Shown: positions 10,554-23,636, counted from the first letter of the stretch. The stretch is 64,000 bases of DNA from Ignelater luminosus (GCA_011009095.1 VTPC01005390.1:62001-126000), one strand, 5' to 3'. A program made the numbers and translations. The notes: generated by a model not told the origin, from the letters alone.

Positions 10554-12413
10554 TATGTAAGAAAGTTTTCCCTAACTTTGAGGTAATTTGAAAAATGTAA
10601 TGGTCAAAAACTCCTTTTGAATAATACAAAAATCATACTACGTGTTTATTTATTGTGATCTTTAGTCACAAAACAAGTCGTACATTACATATTTTTCCGA
10701 ATACATTCTTCTGAAGTACCAAATCAAAGAAGAATTTGAATAAAACATAAAATGTGTAGGTAATTCAAATTATGAAACTTGCAACACTTCAACATTCGGA
10801 TACACTTTAATTAGCTAATGTCTCTTTCTATTTTTTTTTGTTATGGCGTAATACTCATTCGAGAGTCGGCAAACCATCGGCGCTCTTTTTGTACTGTCCA
10901 AATGGAAAAACTAAAAATGTGGTTTATTACAAAGCTTTACAATAAAGTATATAAATTCTTAAGATTTTTCTTTTATTTTAATCGTAATTTAATTTCGAAA
11001 TGGAAAATTGTCTTATTTTTTTTATTAGGTACTCCACCCGTGCGAAGCCGGGGCGGGCAGCTAGTATAAAATAAAATTGAAGAGTTACTATACACGATCA
11101 AATGGCATTTTGTTCAAAAATTCGTGTAATTTTCATGAAATTTATTATCTTCTATTGCAACCCAATGGTATTGTACGTATATCCCGTTCAATCTGATTTT
11201 AGATGAAATCTAGCCATAGAAATCTGACAGTTTGAGTTGTGTGAATGGGATACAAAGTCATTTAAATGAGGCCTTTAATGTCGAAATGACTTTGACATAC
11301 TTTCCTGAAGTTTGAAGGTTTTCAGATTTGCAAATGTTTTTTCAATTTTTTTTATTAAATTAGCAAAATGAATCACACTTTAATATGAAACACCTTGTTT
11401 TTGTGCAATTTCTCGTAGAGAAAAATTACTCATTTGCAATAATTTGGAAATTCTCACTTTTTTTCAACCTGCATAATCTTAACTTTTTCAATAACGACTG
11501 TACACTGAAATAAACATTACGGAAGATCTCAACAACAAATAATAGACAGCTGAAAGTTACATTTGCCTGCAGAAACAATAATAACCAACTTTCTTTGTTA
11601 AAATAAAACCCTTGTAAAGTAAAACAAAGCTTTGCAACTGGACAACTGATACAATTTGTTTTTATCAATGGTATCGGGTGTTACAAGATAAAGGTTCAAA
11701 TAAGTTTTTTTCTAATTAATAATTCCCAGAATTATTGCAGAACGGGAAGAAGAAGCATTTATATTTTAGTCTGTAATTTAAGCAATCGGATACAAATCAA
11801 TATGTCAATATGTTTGATTCAATCCTGCATAAAACATCTATAGGAAGTGTAGGCCTTAACATGATATTCTTGTAAGAGTGTACTTTATTTTGTTAAAAGT
11901 TACTAAATTAATAGTTTAAGGTTAAAGATCATTTTTTTAAGTAAACATGAAATGCCAATGTATGTATGTATTGATTTTTGTGCTTTTAGGTTGTAAATTT
12001 GAATTTGCTGTATGTTTGTTGTACACTGCAAAAATGAGGTACAATCAAAGCTTACCTTCAATTCTATAATATTGAAACAGACCATACAGAAGAGCTTTCT
12101 TAGAAGAAGAATCTACAAACATACAGAGAAAAGATTCATAATATTTATTGGATTAGGACTTATTAACATGAATATGATCTATTTTCTTATGATTTCCAAA
12201 ACTTCTATAGGATGTTCTTGATTTGCATTTGTTTCTACCTGCATGCTAGAAGAATTTAATGTGCCAGAATTAATGCTCGACTCTTTATGACAGATCAAAA
12301 ACCATAGATCGGTGTTTCCAAGTTTTGATCATTCATGGAAGATAAGATCTTCTTGGTATGTTATATCAATTAGCTAAGTAAGGTGAATAATATTCCGAAA
12401 ATATTCTAACAGT

Positions 12414-12451
12414 TAATGGTTAAATAATAAAACCATTATTTAATACCATTA
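12414..12451. repeat. Short perfect-type hairpin
   Basis: TAATGG plus TTAAATAAT pairs with ATTATTTAA plus TACCATTA across a loop of a few bases. It is purely AT-rich and could be a tiny MITE relic or chance in this composition. No function is inferred. Confidence 0.4.
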
Positions 12452-14869
12452 AATTTATTTTTCTTTACCAGTTATAGGTAAACTATCGTATTTGACTAGC
12501 ACGTAATGGACAGTGGAATGCTTTTCAGCTCGTGCTGCAAACTTCTTCCTTTTGGAAAATAATAGCTATTACGTACTCGTTAAATAATATATGTACTATT
12601 TGTAATAAAAAAACTCATTACTTAAGAAAGAAGTTGCTCAACCCCAGTAGTTACCATAGGCGGTAACCTTTGTAGGAAATTTTTAGTTATTATCAAGGCA
12701 AATATAAAACTGCACTTTATAACTAGCTGGTACCAATGGGGTCATATCTTAACTTTACAGTTTATTTTTAAAGATTTTTTATGGATATGGCAACTACTGA
12801 AAGCATGGCAACTATGGATACGCTTACTAAATGACTTAGAAAAACGTTATATCTAAAGCAAGATAACTTGTTTCAGTGAAGGGCTAAATGACTATTGTAA
12901 GTGACACGAACATCTTGAATCACTATTTTCACTTGGTATAGTGACTCTAAAAGAACCCATTGTCCACCAAAATAAGAACGAAATTTTTCTTAATTAACAC
13001 AGAATATTCTCAATAGCAAGCAAAACGTACTATCTCAGTTAACCGAAAACTCGTTTCAAACCAATTACTGTTTAGGTAATTCTTATAATTGGTAAATATA
13101 CATAGACATCAACGCCAGTGCTACTGTTCCGTAGAGCTTCTACCTATAGTCACATTAGCTATTTTTGATGCAGACGATGAGTCGACAATATCTTTTGGTG
13201 AAGAATCGTTGTAGGTAAACAACAAGAAGGTAGCCAGTACAATGCATATACAAACAACCTAAGTAAACTATGTAATTTATAACGTTGCTTAAATAACTCT
13301 AAATCATAAAACCTTGTCGCTAAACAAAAAACACTAAAATGGAATTTTTCCAACTGTTAATCCTAATCCCAAAAGATGAACTAGACAAATGAAAATATCT
13401 TTGAAGGTAAGGCAGAAGGTTATTCAACTTAATAGACGAATACCAAACAAATATCTAAAAGAGGTTGACATACGAGATTACTGCTAAGAATCCAATTGCT
13501 CTTGGAACTGCCAAAGATAAGGTAAAATAAAGAAGCGGGAATACGGCTTTCCTCATAGGTCGGGACCAACAAAAAGCATCTTTAAAGCGGAAGAAATTGA
13601 AAAGGGTGTATCCAAACTACAAAAGAGAATACAAAATTGAAATAAATAAAAAAAAGTTTTTCATTCAACGATATTAAAAAAAAGCAAAGCGTAAAGAATT
13701 GTGGACCATTAAAACTGTCAGAACCAAACAGGATTGTGGCACCTATTTCTAGGATTAAGGTAAAAGTAACCACGCCATTTTAAAATACTTAGCTGTATCA
13801 ACACATACTACCAAGTTGCCGACTATAGTAGGCTACTTGGCAAAAAAAGCGGAGGCAGTTTAGGCTGAGCTATATATTACTGATACTGCGAAAAGTGTCT
13901 GGAAAGGTTTGGTAACCTACATTAGTTACTTCTTAGAAATGTTCAGATTATCTAAAAGTCCTAGATTGATCGAGTTAACTTGTTTACCCTTGGATCTAAG
14001 AAACACCTTTTTGAAAATTCTCGAATTAAGAAAATTTCCGTTTGACATAGTTTAGCAATACATTGGTGTATTTAATTCCGGGCATAGGAAAAGCACCATT
14101 TTTACGTTCTCGTCAATTTGTACACAGAAACAGCAATTGCCTTTCTAAGAAACATTTAAAGTATCTTATCTGTAGCTACTTTTGGAATTCGTTTTTAATA
14201 CTGAACTTTCGGTTCTTTCTGTATCATAAACATATTTTGGTACACCCATCCAAATCCTTTCTTCATGATCTCATAAGATACTCTCTCCATAGATACAGTT
14301 ATCATGCATTCGTTGTTTCCTTCGTATTTCAAAATATCTCTAGGAGATAAAGTTCTTACTTTAAGTTTACAGCCATTTACAATTAACACCAGTATGATGT
14401 CAGTCATATTTGGAAATAATAGGTTTACTCATTGGGGAAAAAAGCAGAACCCAAATAGTACACATAAAGGGCCAATTTTATATAATTTTTTTACGACGTC
14501 TGCTTTAAATCTTTAAAATACAGCCTCATTCGTTAAATAACTATAATACATTGGCATAACAATAAGTCTTTTTCTTAATTTATGTATATGTTTCAGTGTT
14601 TTAGTTCTTATGATGGATTCTTTGTGACAGTTTTTATCGGAGAGAGAAGCAATACATAGGGTTGATATCTGACTAAAAGATAATTACAGAAATTGCTAAA
14701 GACCAAAATTCATTCCATGGAAGACCATAAATACATAATACCAATATTAATATTTCCTGTAGTAACTAGAAGTCCCTCAAAACATAATCGTTAAGTATTT
14801 AATATAATAAATAATTTAAAAAGTAATTATTGATTTCAATTACCCATTGCAAAGTATTATTGTATATAA

Positions 14870-14959
14870 AAAAATTCCAATACTGAGTAATTACATTACT
14901 TTTTCCTAATAGTAATTAGTAATGAGTAATTACATTTTTCGTGTATTTGCTCATCTCTG
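14870..14959 (-). mobile_element. hAT-like terminal fragment
   Basis: On the minus strand the sequence begins CAGAGATGAGCAAATACACG and runs into repeated GTAATTAC/AGTAATTAGTAATGAG-type motifs. CAGAGATG is a typical hAT-superfamily terminus, and the TAATTAC-rich interior is common in hAT MITEs. The opposite end was not found, so it is a fragment or solo end. Confidence 0.4.
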
Positions 14960-15729
14960 ATGGGTAATGATAAAATATGAAGCACAAACCCTCACATTTA
15001 GAGCATATGCAAATCTACGGTTTACAGGTAAGCAGCATTATAAGTATCACAAACAGAAAACGCTGAAGAAAAAATCAAAACGCACTCTCAGACTATCGTG
15101 GGATAAAAGTATTTTAGTTTCTAGAATTACGAATGATCAGTAATGTTACCGCATTATTTCCAAAAAGCTATGGAATTACCTACGTGGAAATCATTACTTG
15201 GTTATTTTTGGATTAACTTGGGAATTTGCTAGCAGCACCGAGAAGCGTGATTTAGTGTAATTACTTCATCAGCTCATTCTGATAGCAATGAATTGTTATT
15301 ATAAAGATTCCATAAGTTTTTTATTTAATTTAAGAGTTCGAAAGCCGAATAACTAAGTTTTTCTCTTAAACAAAAATTAACCCTGACATAAAGAGTTGTA
15401 AAACCTGTAAATGCCTTTTAATTTTTTTTTACTCAAGTGCTGTTATTATTATTTCTCAATGTTTTCTTACTTAATGTTTACTAGAAAAAGACTATATAAA
15501 TAGATATGAATGGGTTAAAGGTCAATATTTAGTTAATTTATCAAGGCTTTCACATAATTGGTTCGTAAAAAATTCTAACTAATCGATATATTGCAGAGAA
15601 AATTATTATTTTTTATTAATTCTATTCACATCAACAAAAACAAAACGAAACTGCTGTGGTGTCTATCCTGTTAGGTAAAGAGCCCAAGGCTAACTGCTTA
15701 AACTTTCAATTTCAGTGTCTTCTGATCAG

Positions 15730-18700
15730 ATGGCTGCGGTGGTGTCATTATGTATCCTACTGCTTGTTGCTTCACTATTAGCGGTCGCGGACTGCGGTAA
15801 GTAAAGGTCATTTCATAAACAAACATAGTAAACTACAAGAAAATCTAATTTTAATTCAGAACTATGCGCTACGCCAGCTTCAAAACAAGGTGAATGCGTT
15901 GAAATAAACAAATGTGAAGCCATTCTGGACCTTTACAATAATTTAACTTCATTAGATAAACAAACAATAAAATTCCTTCACAACTCGCAATGTGGATATG
16001 CCGGTTTAAATCCTAAAGTGTGTTGCCCTAAAAATGACAAGCCTTTTGTGTTACAACGTCCTATAGTTCCGTTTCTTGGAAATCGGTTTGGTGAAAATGA
16101 AGAAGAAAAAATAGCTAAGGGGCAATGCGGTATACAGTATACAACTGACAGAATCTTTGATGGAACTATTACTGAGATTGACGAATTTCCTTGGATGGCT
16201 CTTCTAATTTATCAAACAGGTAACACTTGTTTCTTTAATTTACTAAGATTATTCTAATGTATTTATTATAAAATGTTGTAGAGCAAGGTCCAGGTTTAGC
16301 ATGTGGTGGTGTTTTAATAAACAGCAAATATGTTTTAACGGCTGCTCATTGTGTTATTGGTGCTCAAGTAGAAAAATTAGGAAAACTGTAAGTTTCCAAA
16401 GATATTTAAACAAGGAACAGCAGGTATCTTCGAAAGTATTTGTATGATTTTTATTTGTATGCAAAGAATGCAGCAAAATAAATATAAAACAGTTGTCTGT
16501 GTCATGGTATGAATAATATCAAAACATTGTTTTAATGAAGAAACTTGTAAATATAAGAAAAGAAAACTTTTAGCAGCTGTATCATATTTCTTGTGACAAT
16601 ACACTCTAATAAAGAAAATTATAAGCTTCTAATTGAAATTAATCTCAAGATTTCTCACCCTCTCAGTCTTGAGACTTATGCTTGCCAAAATATATAATAA
16701 AAAGGGGTCTCTCTAAGACCAGCTATGGTTTGCATAATTATAAAGCAACAAATTATGAATTAGTCTATTGAATTTACTAATATAGGTTCCAAATCATGAT
16801 ACATACAATAATCTTAGTATACACTGCTGCATTGTGTCAAGTTGCAACAAACCCAGTTCTCAAACCTATCAAAATTGATTTTGTCTTTGCAGGATTGCTG
16901 TGAGATTAGGTGAATACGACTTACAAACAGCAGTTGATTGTGATGATATCTCCGATGAGATAGAAGAATATTGTGCACCTCCACCAGTAGACGTTTTTAT
17001 CGAATCATCGCATCCTCATCCAGATTATAAAACTGGAACTGCCGATAGACATCACGATATTGCGTTAATAAGATTATCAAATCCAGTCAACTACACAAGT
17101 AAGTATAAATCTATTTTCGATTTTTTAGTAAATTAACTAAGTGACTAATTGATTCAATTTTAAACAAGAATTTCAATTTTTATGCAAGTAGCGCTGAAGA
17201 GTAAGATTGAATGTGTAATCGTGGCAGTAGCATTGTACTGTAACGGTAAACCTTAACAAAATCAAAACTAAATCTATAAATCTCTACATTAACAACTGTA
17301 GTTCTCATACTTGCGCTCATACAAGTGCTTGTGGGAATTGTATTGTAAAAGCAGTTTAGTTTTTCTTGACGATACTAATTTAATGCTTCAGTTATTGCCT
17401 CATGTTCAGATTACAAGAGTACGTTACAGCTACCACGTTTTTGGAATTTTATGCTCTTTTAAGATAAGAATCTATAGGCAGACAGAAGACATGGCTATAT
17501 GTTGATTTATTCATATAAACCACTTTTCGTTTGGAGATCATCGACTGTTTTACCCTGATCTTTAAGATTTATATAGAATACTGAACTTAATACATAGAAA
17601 AGTAGGATATGACTTTCAATTGCAAAAAGGAAATGATAAAGCAAAAATTCTTTGAACAACATGCTTTTGAAAACTGTATAAGACTTTATACAAGAAAAGA
17701 CAATATACAGTGTGTCCACATTTCGATGCTCACTATTGTGATCTCGGAAATTGTAAAAGATACAAATTCGGTTAAATTAGAAAAGATTTGGCTATTTTGC
17801 TTATGCTTTTGTTTTTTCAAAAAAGTTCATGACTTACTAAATATTTGCTAAAAACAAAATTATCTTACTTTTTTTAAATAAAAGCATTTCCCACTTAGTG
17901 TGCCATGGCTTTAAACATATGAAAATCATTGGTTTTTGTCAGCTAAATTACATTTGTTATGTAACAATTGCTAAAACAAATCAAAAGACGCTTTTAAGAT
18001 GATTTACTGAGCATTCACAGATAGCATCAACTAAGCATCTAATGCCCCATAAAAGCGTATTTATTTTGTTTTAGCAACTTTTGCATAACAAATGAACTTC
18101 TTTGATAAAACTCCACGACTTTGTGTTAGATGTCATGGCACACTGTGATGAAAAATGATTTTCACTTCATAACTCAGTAAAACAAAAGAATAGCTATGTC
18201 AAAGCATGTATCGCTGAAAAGCATTTAAGGCGTGCAGTTCAGTAATATGGAAATCAAGTAGGCGTTCCATTAGAAAAAAATTTGGATTTACGTTTCACCG
18301 CCGAAGTAAAACAAAAGATAATTGCGAAAATATTTTTTTGTGTTTCGGAGTAAATTCTTTAAAACACCCTCTTCGCTGTTCTTTTCTATCTTTGCTCGTT
18401 CCTGAGATATTTCACTTAAAAAAAATAAGATAATTTCGTTTTTAGCAAATATCTAGTCAGCCGTGAACTTTTGTGCAAAAACAAAAGCGCAAGTAAACTG
18501 ATCTCCAAGATAGCCAAATCTCTTCTAATTTAACCGAATTTGTATCTCTTACAATTTCCGAGATCCCAATAGTGAGCATGGAAATGTGGAAACACTGTAT
18601 GAAACAAAGATACAAGAACAAATCTCTTTGTAACGTTATATTATGACGCTTTTGGATGTGTCACACCTGTTTTAATAAAAGCTGACAAAGATAGTTGGTT

Positions 18701-21661
18701 ATTCATTTATTGTTTGTGGAATATCATTAAAAAGGTATGTGTCCAAAAATTAAAAAATATTTAAATATAGTCTTGATGTTCTTTTTGTAATATAAACAAT
18801 AAAATAACAAAAAACGTCCTAAAAAACCTGAAACACGCAAGTACCTATATCTTGAAAAAAGAGAAAAGAAGAGAAACAATGCTAACTATCCTAAGCTTCA
18901 ATGTACTGTCTTTCGCCATATGTTTTGTTTCTTCATCTTTTCTTCTTCCTTTCAGCTTTGTAAATATAACACAACTTCAATAGAAGTCAAATGTGGATAC
19001 TTTAATACAACATTTTTCTATCTTTAAAAGGCTTACCCGGAACAACGTGAGATATGTTAAGCCTAAATTTAGCAAAATTGGGTTAAGAATGTTAAGCTAC
19101 TCAAAAACTAATGGTTTTTTATTTGCTGCTGTCAGTATATTTATAACATGCTAAGTATCTGATAATAAACATTAGTCTCTATGCTTAAAATTGTCAGCGT
19201 TTGAATGGCCAAACTTCTTTAACAGTGGAGTGATATCGATTGCTGTAGAAAATAATTTTTCAAATCGCTCCTCTGTAAAATGAAAATTTTAGAGTAACAT
19301 AGTCTCAGGGATGTGAATATGGACACAGGGTAGATGCAGACAGCTTAAATTTCCTGATTACTTGCTAATGGAGCTTATAGTTGCAGACCGTGTTTTGAAT
19401 GTAGGAGTTTGCATTTTGATTATAAAGTCAACAATCACCAGTAGAACAAATAGTCAAGATCTTCCATCTGTTAGTTAATATAGTTAACAGAGAGTATTGC
19501 TACATATTTCAGGTTGTTCTCCCTTAATTACCATGTCATAACTTTATCCCAAATTTATTTTTTATTACATTGAATATTATTAATTTTTGTGGTTCATGTA
19601 CTATGAGTGAAAACTTCAAAATGTATTTAATTAATCTTCCCATTAAGTAATTATTATAATGATGTCATATAATTAAACAAAATGTTCTTCGTTATATATT
19701 TATACTTTTAATTTATTAACTGTCTGCCTGACGTGGTAGACGTGAGCCCCAAAACGTGTAGCAATACTCAATAAATCATCTTAGCTAATAAATGTATCCG
19801 GATCTTTTGGAATATTTATGCTACTGGTAGTATTAAACTTTCTTCTTTTTAAGTAGCAAGATGCACCTATTGCCAAATTATTAGTCAGCGAGATTGTCTC
19901 TAAAATTAATTAGCAGATACGAGGAAAAATTAAGCCGTGTAATCTACTCAGTGTCCATATGTGCTCCCTTCCCCCTCACTTTACTAATTTTAAGAATTAT
20001 AGGCCTTTTATCAAAGCCTCAAATGAGTTGGAATTATGAACGGATCAGACTTTTTGATTTAGTAAGATTTTTGGGCCACCTACACTTTTCGAATCTATAG
20101 GTCTTTTTAGATCAGTTGCAAAATGCAAAATTTTGACTAAAATATGAAACAATATCAGATAAAATAAATAGACACCTTCACTGAAACTACGTTGAATTCA
20201 TTTCTCTCAGATTGAGATAGTCCGTCTTAGAGTTTCAGCTTCTAGAGAGCTTTAAAATGGGGATCACATAAGAAAAAATGTTGAAAACAAATACTCCTAG
20301 CTCATGTGATGAATATGAAGCGTAGCATCGCCTTAGTAAGTGCCAGTTATTTATTCCATCACATCGACTGGATGTGAATTGGGAGAGGATTTTCTAGAAT
20401 ACAATTCTTTATACTGTGTGCAGGATAGTGTTCCAAAGATTTCTGGTAAATAACACAAGGCCAGGTTTGTATACTTACCTTATCTCGCAGTCCACCTCAA
20501 AAGTATCAAAAACAGCACATACTCTACAAAGTCTTCTAAACCTACAAAGCAGATTAACTAGGTTACAGAAATAACTACTGCAAAGTTTCTAGATTATATT
20601 GTCAAAAAGAGGCAGTCATACGCAGGAGTATGTAGTGGCTCATTCATCTGTTGAAATCTTCTCTCAGTAACATTTCTCAAAACCATGAAGTAATCAAATC
20701 TAGAACGTTAGGTTTTTACGCAATGACGGGGTATTATTGCGGTTGAAAGAAAGAATTTGCAATCCAAATAAGTTTTCGCATGATTTCTGTTTTTGTGGTA
20801 GTCTTTGTTATGATTTTTACGCATTTAATTGTCATTTGGAATGAGAGCAAACGATGAAGAAGTCCTTGCCTCAATTTCTTCCATTACTTGCTCAGATGGT
20901 TTTGAGAAACGGTTCGTATAACAAATTAAAACCAGTATCTAGAGATGTAGCAGAAAGGTGTTTACTTCCATATTGAATAGTAGATGTAAAAGAAAAATAA
21001 AAAATTTTAAATCAAAGATTCTACAGCATCTATTTAAATTTATTTTAATTTATATTAGCTTATGACAATTTTTTGTTTAACAAATATCAAACTTTTTGAA
21101 ATACAACTTTTTCAGTTTAATTGTATTTATTTTGCTGATTTTTCTTTTTTATTTTTAGAATATATACAACCAATCTGTTTGCCTAATGCAACTCACGACA
21201 GTTCAATAAGCGAATCCAAAAGCGAGTTAGTGATATGCGGATGGGGAAAAACAGAGAAATCAGGTATAAATACACGCACATTTCAATTGATTACACTTTA
21301 AGCACTTTTCCTTTTTCAATAGCACTCTCATTGATCTTTTTTTATAGAGGGCAGCGCGATTAAACTAAAAGCAAAAGTACCATTAGTGCAAGAGAATGAA
21401 TGTAAAAATCCTTATGAAGCTAAAGGCATCCGGCTTGCTAAGACACAATTATGTGCCGGAGACGGAAAACACGATTCATGCAAAGGTGATTCAGGAGGGC
21501 CATTAATGCTAGAAGATTTAAGTGATCCTGCGGAAAACCGATGGTACGCTGTTGGTATTATATCGTTCGGTTCGAATCCGTGTGCAAAACAGGGCGTTCC
21601 AGCGGTTTATACTAGAGTGTTGCCGTATTTAGAATGGATAAAATCTACCATGAAGCCATGA
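15730..21661 (+). CDS. Clip-domain serine protease SP2 (complete)
   Basis: Secreted trypsin-like zymogen of 385 residues. Exons: 15730-15796, 15860-16219, 16282-16387, 16893-17098, 21159-21263 and 21348-21661; all junctions are GT-AG and phases agree. Exon 1 encodes a signal peptide (MAAVVSLCILLLVASLLAVA). The complete clip domain spans about residues 25-78 with all six cysteines (C25, C35, C41, C67, C77, C78). The linker is short and ends in a predicted cleavage TTDR|IFDG, where the usual second Gly position holds Asp. The triad is TAAHC, HHDIALI and GDSGGPL; DSCKGDSGG gives Asp in the S1 pocket, so it should cut after Arg/Lys. The loop DC...EEYCAPPP carries the CLIPB-type extra disulphide. 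Intron 4 is 4 kb and contains a MITE. Compared with SP1, SP3 and SP4, it has an additional intron just before the ACGGVL motif. Family suggests Toll or melanization cascades; the substrate is unknown. Confidence 0.93.
17708..18597. mobile_element. TA-flanked MITE, family M1 copy 1
   Basis: Ends CAGTGTGTCCACATTTC and GTGGAAACACTG, each flanked by TA (17706-17707 and 18598-18599), so it is a Tc1/mariner-type non-autonomous element. The inverted arms are about 170-190 bp and share the segment around GAAATTGTAAAAGATACAAA and GGTTAAATTAGAAAAGATTT. The same arm sequence is present in the element at 58665-59162. A second inverted repeat is nested in its centre. It lies in the sense intron of SP2 and carries no transposase. 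Confidence 0.78.
17896..18146. mobile_element. Inverted-repeat insert nested in the intron MITE
   Basis: GTGTGCCATGGC near 17898 pairs with GTCATGGCACAC ending at 18143. Further inside, TTGTTATGTAACAATTGCT pairs with AGCAACTTTTGCATAACAA. This smaller foldback sits in the middle of the larger MITE, suggesting a later insertion. The boundaries are approximate. Confidence 0.5.
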
Positions 21662-22518
21662 AGAAAAAGAAAATAAAAATAATCTCGCAATATTAAATTC
21701 TCACCCCATACCTGTTAAAAGTCTAACTATACATATAAAGCAGTGACATTGTTGGACGTTTTAAAAAGCACAGGAATAAAATTATTTGGTACAATGAAAG
21801 TCGTAACAATTTTATTAGTAGTAGTAATGGCGAGATATCCATTTAAAGCTGGCTACGATATTTGAGAAACTGTCAAGGCATTTATTTACGGCTCTGTAGA
21901 TGTTTTACGCGAATGTAAAGCTCGCATAAACCGCGTCATAAAGTGCTGACTGGTTTTCAGAGGGCGCATATTAAACATAGCGTTTGCTTCAATATTTTTA
22001 TAACCTATAAAACGGGACAGCGACAACGTTACAAAGACGAAACGTGACAAAGTACCCTCGTAAAAATTGCACAGAGAATAACGAAACTTGCATAACAATC
22101 GCCGTGCAGGAAATATAAAACTACGTTTAAATGTTAATTTTTATTTTGGAACTAACCAGATGACTTACCCTCGTTTGTTTTAAAGGAAGATGATTTATAA
22201 AAGGACCACACGTTTATAGTGCTACTTACTGTTTGTCGTCTGTGGGTAAATAGCTATTAAATACATCAACCAGGTTGTGGAACTTGATGTATCAGATGAA
22301 CATGATTTTTGTTATGCTGCAATTATACTTAAGAGTAGAAGTATGTAAATTATAAATCTTTGAATTTCTGTAATCTGGAAAATCACAATCTTTAGTCTAC
22401 CGTCTTGTACAAAAACAAATTGAAATCATAAACTTTGTTTCTGCTAAAAAGTAGTTTGAACTTATCAAGGAAAAATAATAGCTAACATTTACATCTTATC
22501 TATCTGTTAATTCCAACA
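21662..22518. other. Spacer downstream of SP2
   Basis: Contains the likely SP2 polyadenylation region (AATAAA near 21671). At 21794-21865 there is a 23-codon open frame beginning MKVVTILLVVVMA, which looks like an isolated signal peptide but has no supported donor or following exon. Nothing else is recognised. Confidence 0.4.
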
Positions 22519-23636
22519 CAGGGTGTTCCAAAATTGCAAGCTCATGCTTTAAGTAAGTATTCATTGACAAAAGCTAGGTCTACTTTGTCTTATAACTTTT
22601 TTTCTTAAAGTGCATCGTTCTTGAGATACCGGGTGTTACAGTTTCAATAAAAAATTCTTATTTTTCAAATATTTCAAGAATAAAGCAAGATATAGAGATG
22701 AAAGTTTCTACATGCTTGTTACACTAAGGTGTCTGCTATTCTACGATATGGAGAATTGAGATGAGAGGGGGGCCTACCTCACTACTCTAAAGAGAATTGC
22801 TACTCCACAGAATCATTAACAAAGTGTCTATTTTTAGATTAATAATCAATTTAGAAAAAAATCCCTCTTGCATCTTTTCTGCAGAATCTGTCATTTTCTA
22901 GTAAAATTAAATTTCTCAAACCCTCAAATTCAGCAACCTATGGTAACGTTATGCGTCATCATCTTACAAACAGGATGTAATAATTGGAATTGCATTCCTA
23001 AACAAAATTTGAGCCTTTCTTGTTATATAATCTCTCTCCCTTAAGTGCACAATCAAATTTAATTTAAAATCTCTCATTTTTAATTAAACTTTGACATCTT
23101 GTATCTCGAAAACAGTGCACATTAGAAAATAAAAGTTGCAGAACCAAAAAGGCTTAATTTTCGTCGATTAATGCGAAGAGAATAAACGAATCTTTTCTTT
23201 AAATAACGTATGGCCTTACCTTGAAAAATTCAATTTTACTCGAAAATTATGCAGTCTACGAAAAAAGTTTAAGAGAGATTCTTTTGTCACGTTGATTGTT
23301 AATTCTCAGAATACAAAAGATTTTCTAATTTTCAATGGCGTAATCATTTTCATTAGAGTAGTGGGATAGCCCGTTTTTCAATGTCCCATCTCTGATCAAA
23401 CACAAAACTACATAGAATAGTAGACATCTAGGAGTACTTAATGAGCATAAGGAAAATTTTATTTCGATATCTCACCTCGTTCTTAAAATATTGAGAAAAC
23501 AAGAGATTCTAAAAGAAACTTGATCTCGGAAACGGTGCACTGTTGAACGGTGACAAAAAAGTTAAACGAAGAATAGACCTGTTTTTTGTCAAGGAATATG
23601 TACTTAATAGCATGCATCAAGAATTTCATGATGCTG
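22519..23636. mobile_element. Foldback element with ~290-bp arms
   Basis: The left arm from CAGGGTGTTCCAAAATTGC matches the reverse complement of the right arm ending near 23636 over about 290 bp with moderate divergence. Shared landmarks include TCTGCTATTCTA against TAGAATAGTAGA and CTCACTACTCTAA against TTAGAGTAGTGGG. The centre is non-coding. No clear target duplication is visible, so the element is old or its ends have eroded. Confidence 0.65.

Larger units (their letters stand above)
7764..11064 (+). mobile_element. Non-autonomous Helitron, interrupted
   Basis: The 5' end is TC in AAA|TCTATATATATAATA at 7764. The 3' end is CTAG at 11061-11064, preceded by a GC-rich hairpin-capable segment (CCCGTGCGAAGCCGGGGCGGG). 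The flanks are A on the left and T on the right, the A^T insertion rule of Helitrons. Without the nested transposon the element is about 760 bp and encodes no Rep/helicase, so it is non-autonomous. A Tc1/mariner-type element splits it at 8017-10553. Confidence 0.7.
7452..11163. mobile_element. Outer inverted-repeat element hosting the nest
   Basis: The sequence GGCTGCAATAGACGATAAT with AAATTTCATGAAAATTACAT after it (from 7452) recurs inverted at about 11110-11163, where the reverse complement reads GGGTTGCAATAGAAGATAAT and onward. The arms match over roughly 45 bp. They bracket the Helitron, so they look like the termini of an older non-autonomous element that the Helitron entered. No clear target-site duplication is visible, so the exact ends are uncertain. 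Confidence 0.55.
11164..15729. other. Long spacer with no recognisable gene
   Basis: About 4.5 kb of AT-rich sequence upstream of SP2. It contains a 38-bp hairpin near 12414-12451 and a hAT-like terminus ending near 14959. A few short open frames (for example 14063-14350 and the antisense frame at 14195-14407) have no domain I recognise. Some stretches (13380-14400) look like decayed coding sequence but cannot be assigned. Confidence 0.5.
17099..21158 (+). other. Large intron 4 of SP2
   Basis: A 4,060-bp intron between the exon ending in the catalytic-Asp region and the exon starting KYIQPICLP. Apart from the MITE at 17708-18597 I see no gene in it. Short open frames near 17311-17505 and 19894-20100 have no recognisable domain. 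Confidence 0.6.

Noticed and set aside
10818..11069. 83-codon frame at the Helitron 3' end
   Set aside because: It runs through the terminal hairpin and CTAG end; no domain and no reason to be coding.
13582..14516. Several short frames in both orientations as a possible decayed retroelement
   Set aside because: Translations showed no motif I could tie to reverse transcriptase, integrase or protease.
21560..21590. GGTTCGAATCC-like sequence as a tRNA T-arm
   Set aside because: It is inside the last SP2 exon and no acceptor stem or anticodon arm fits.
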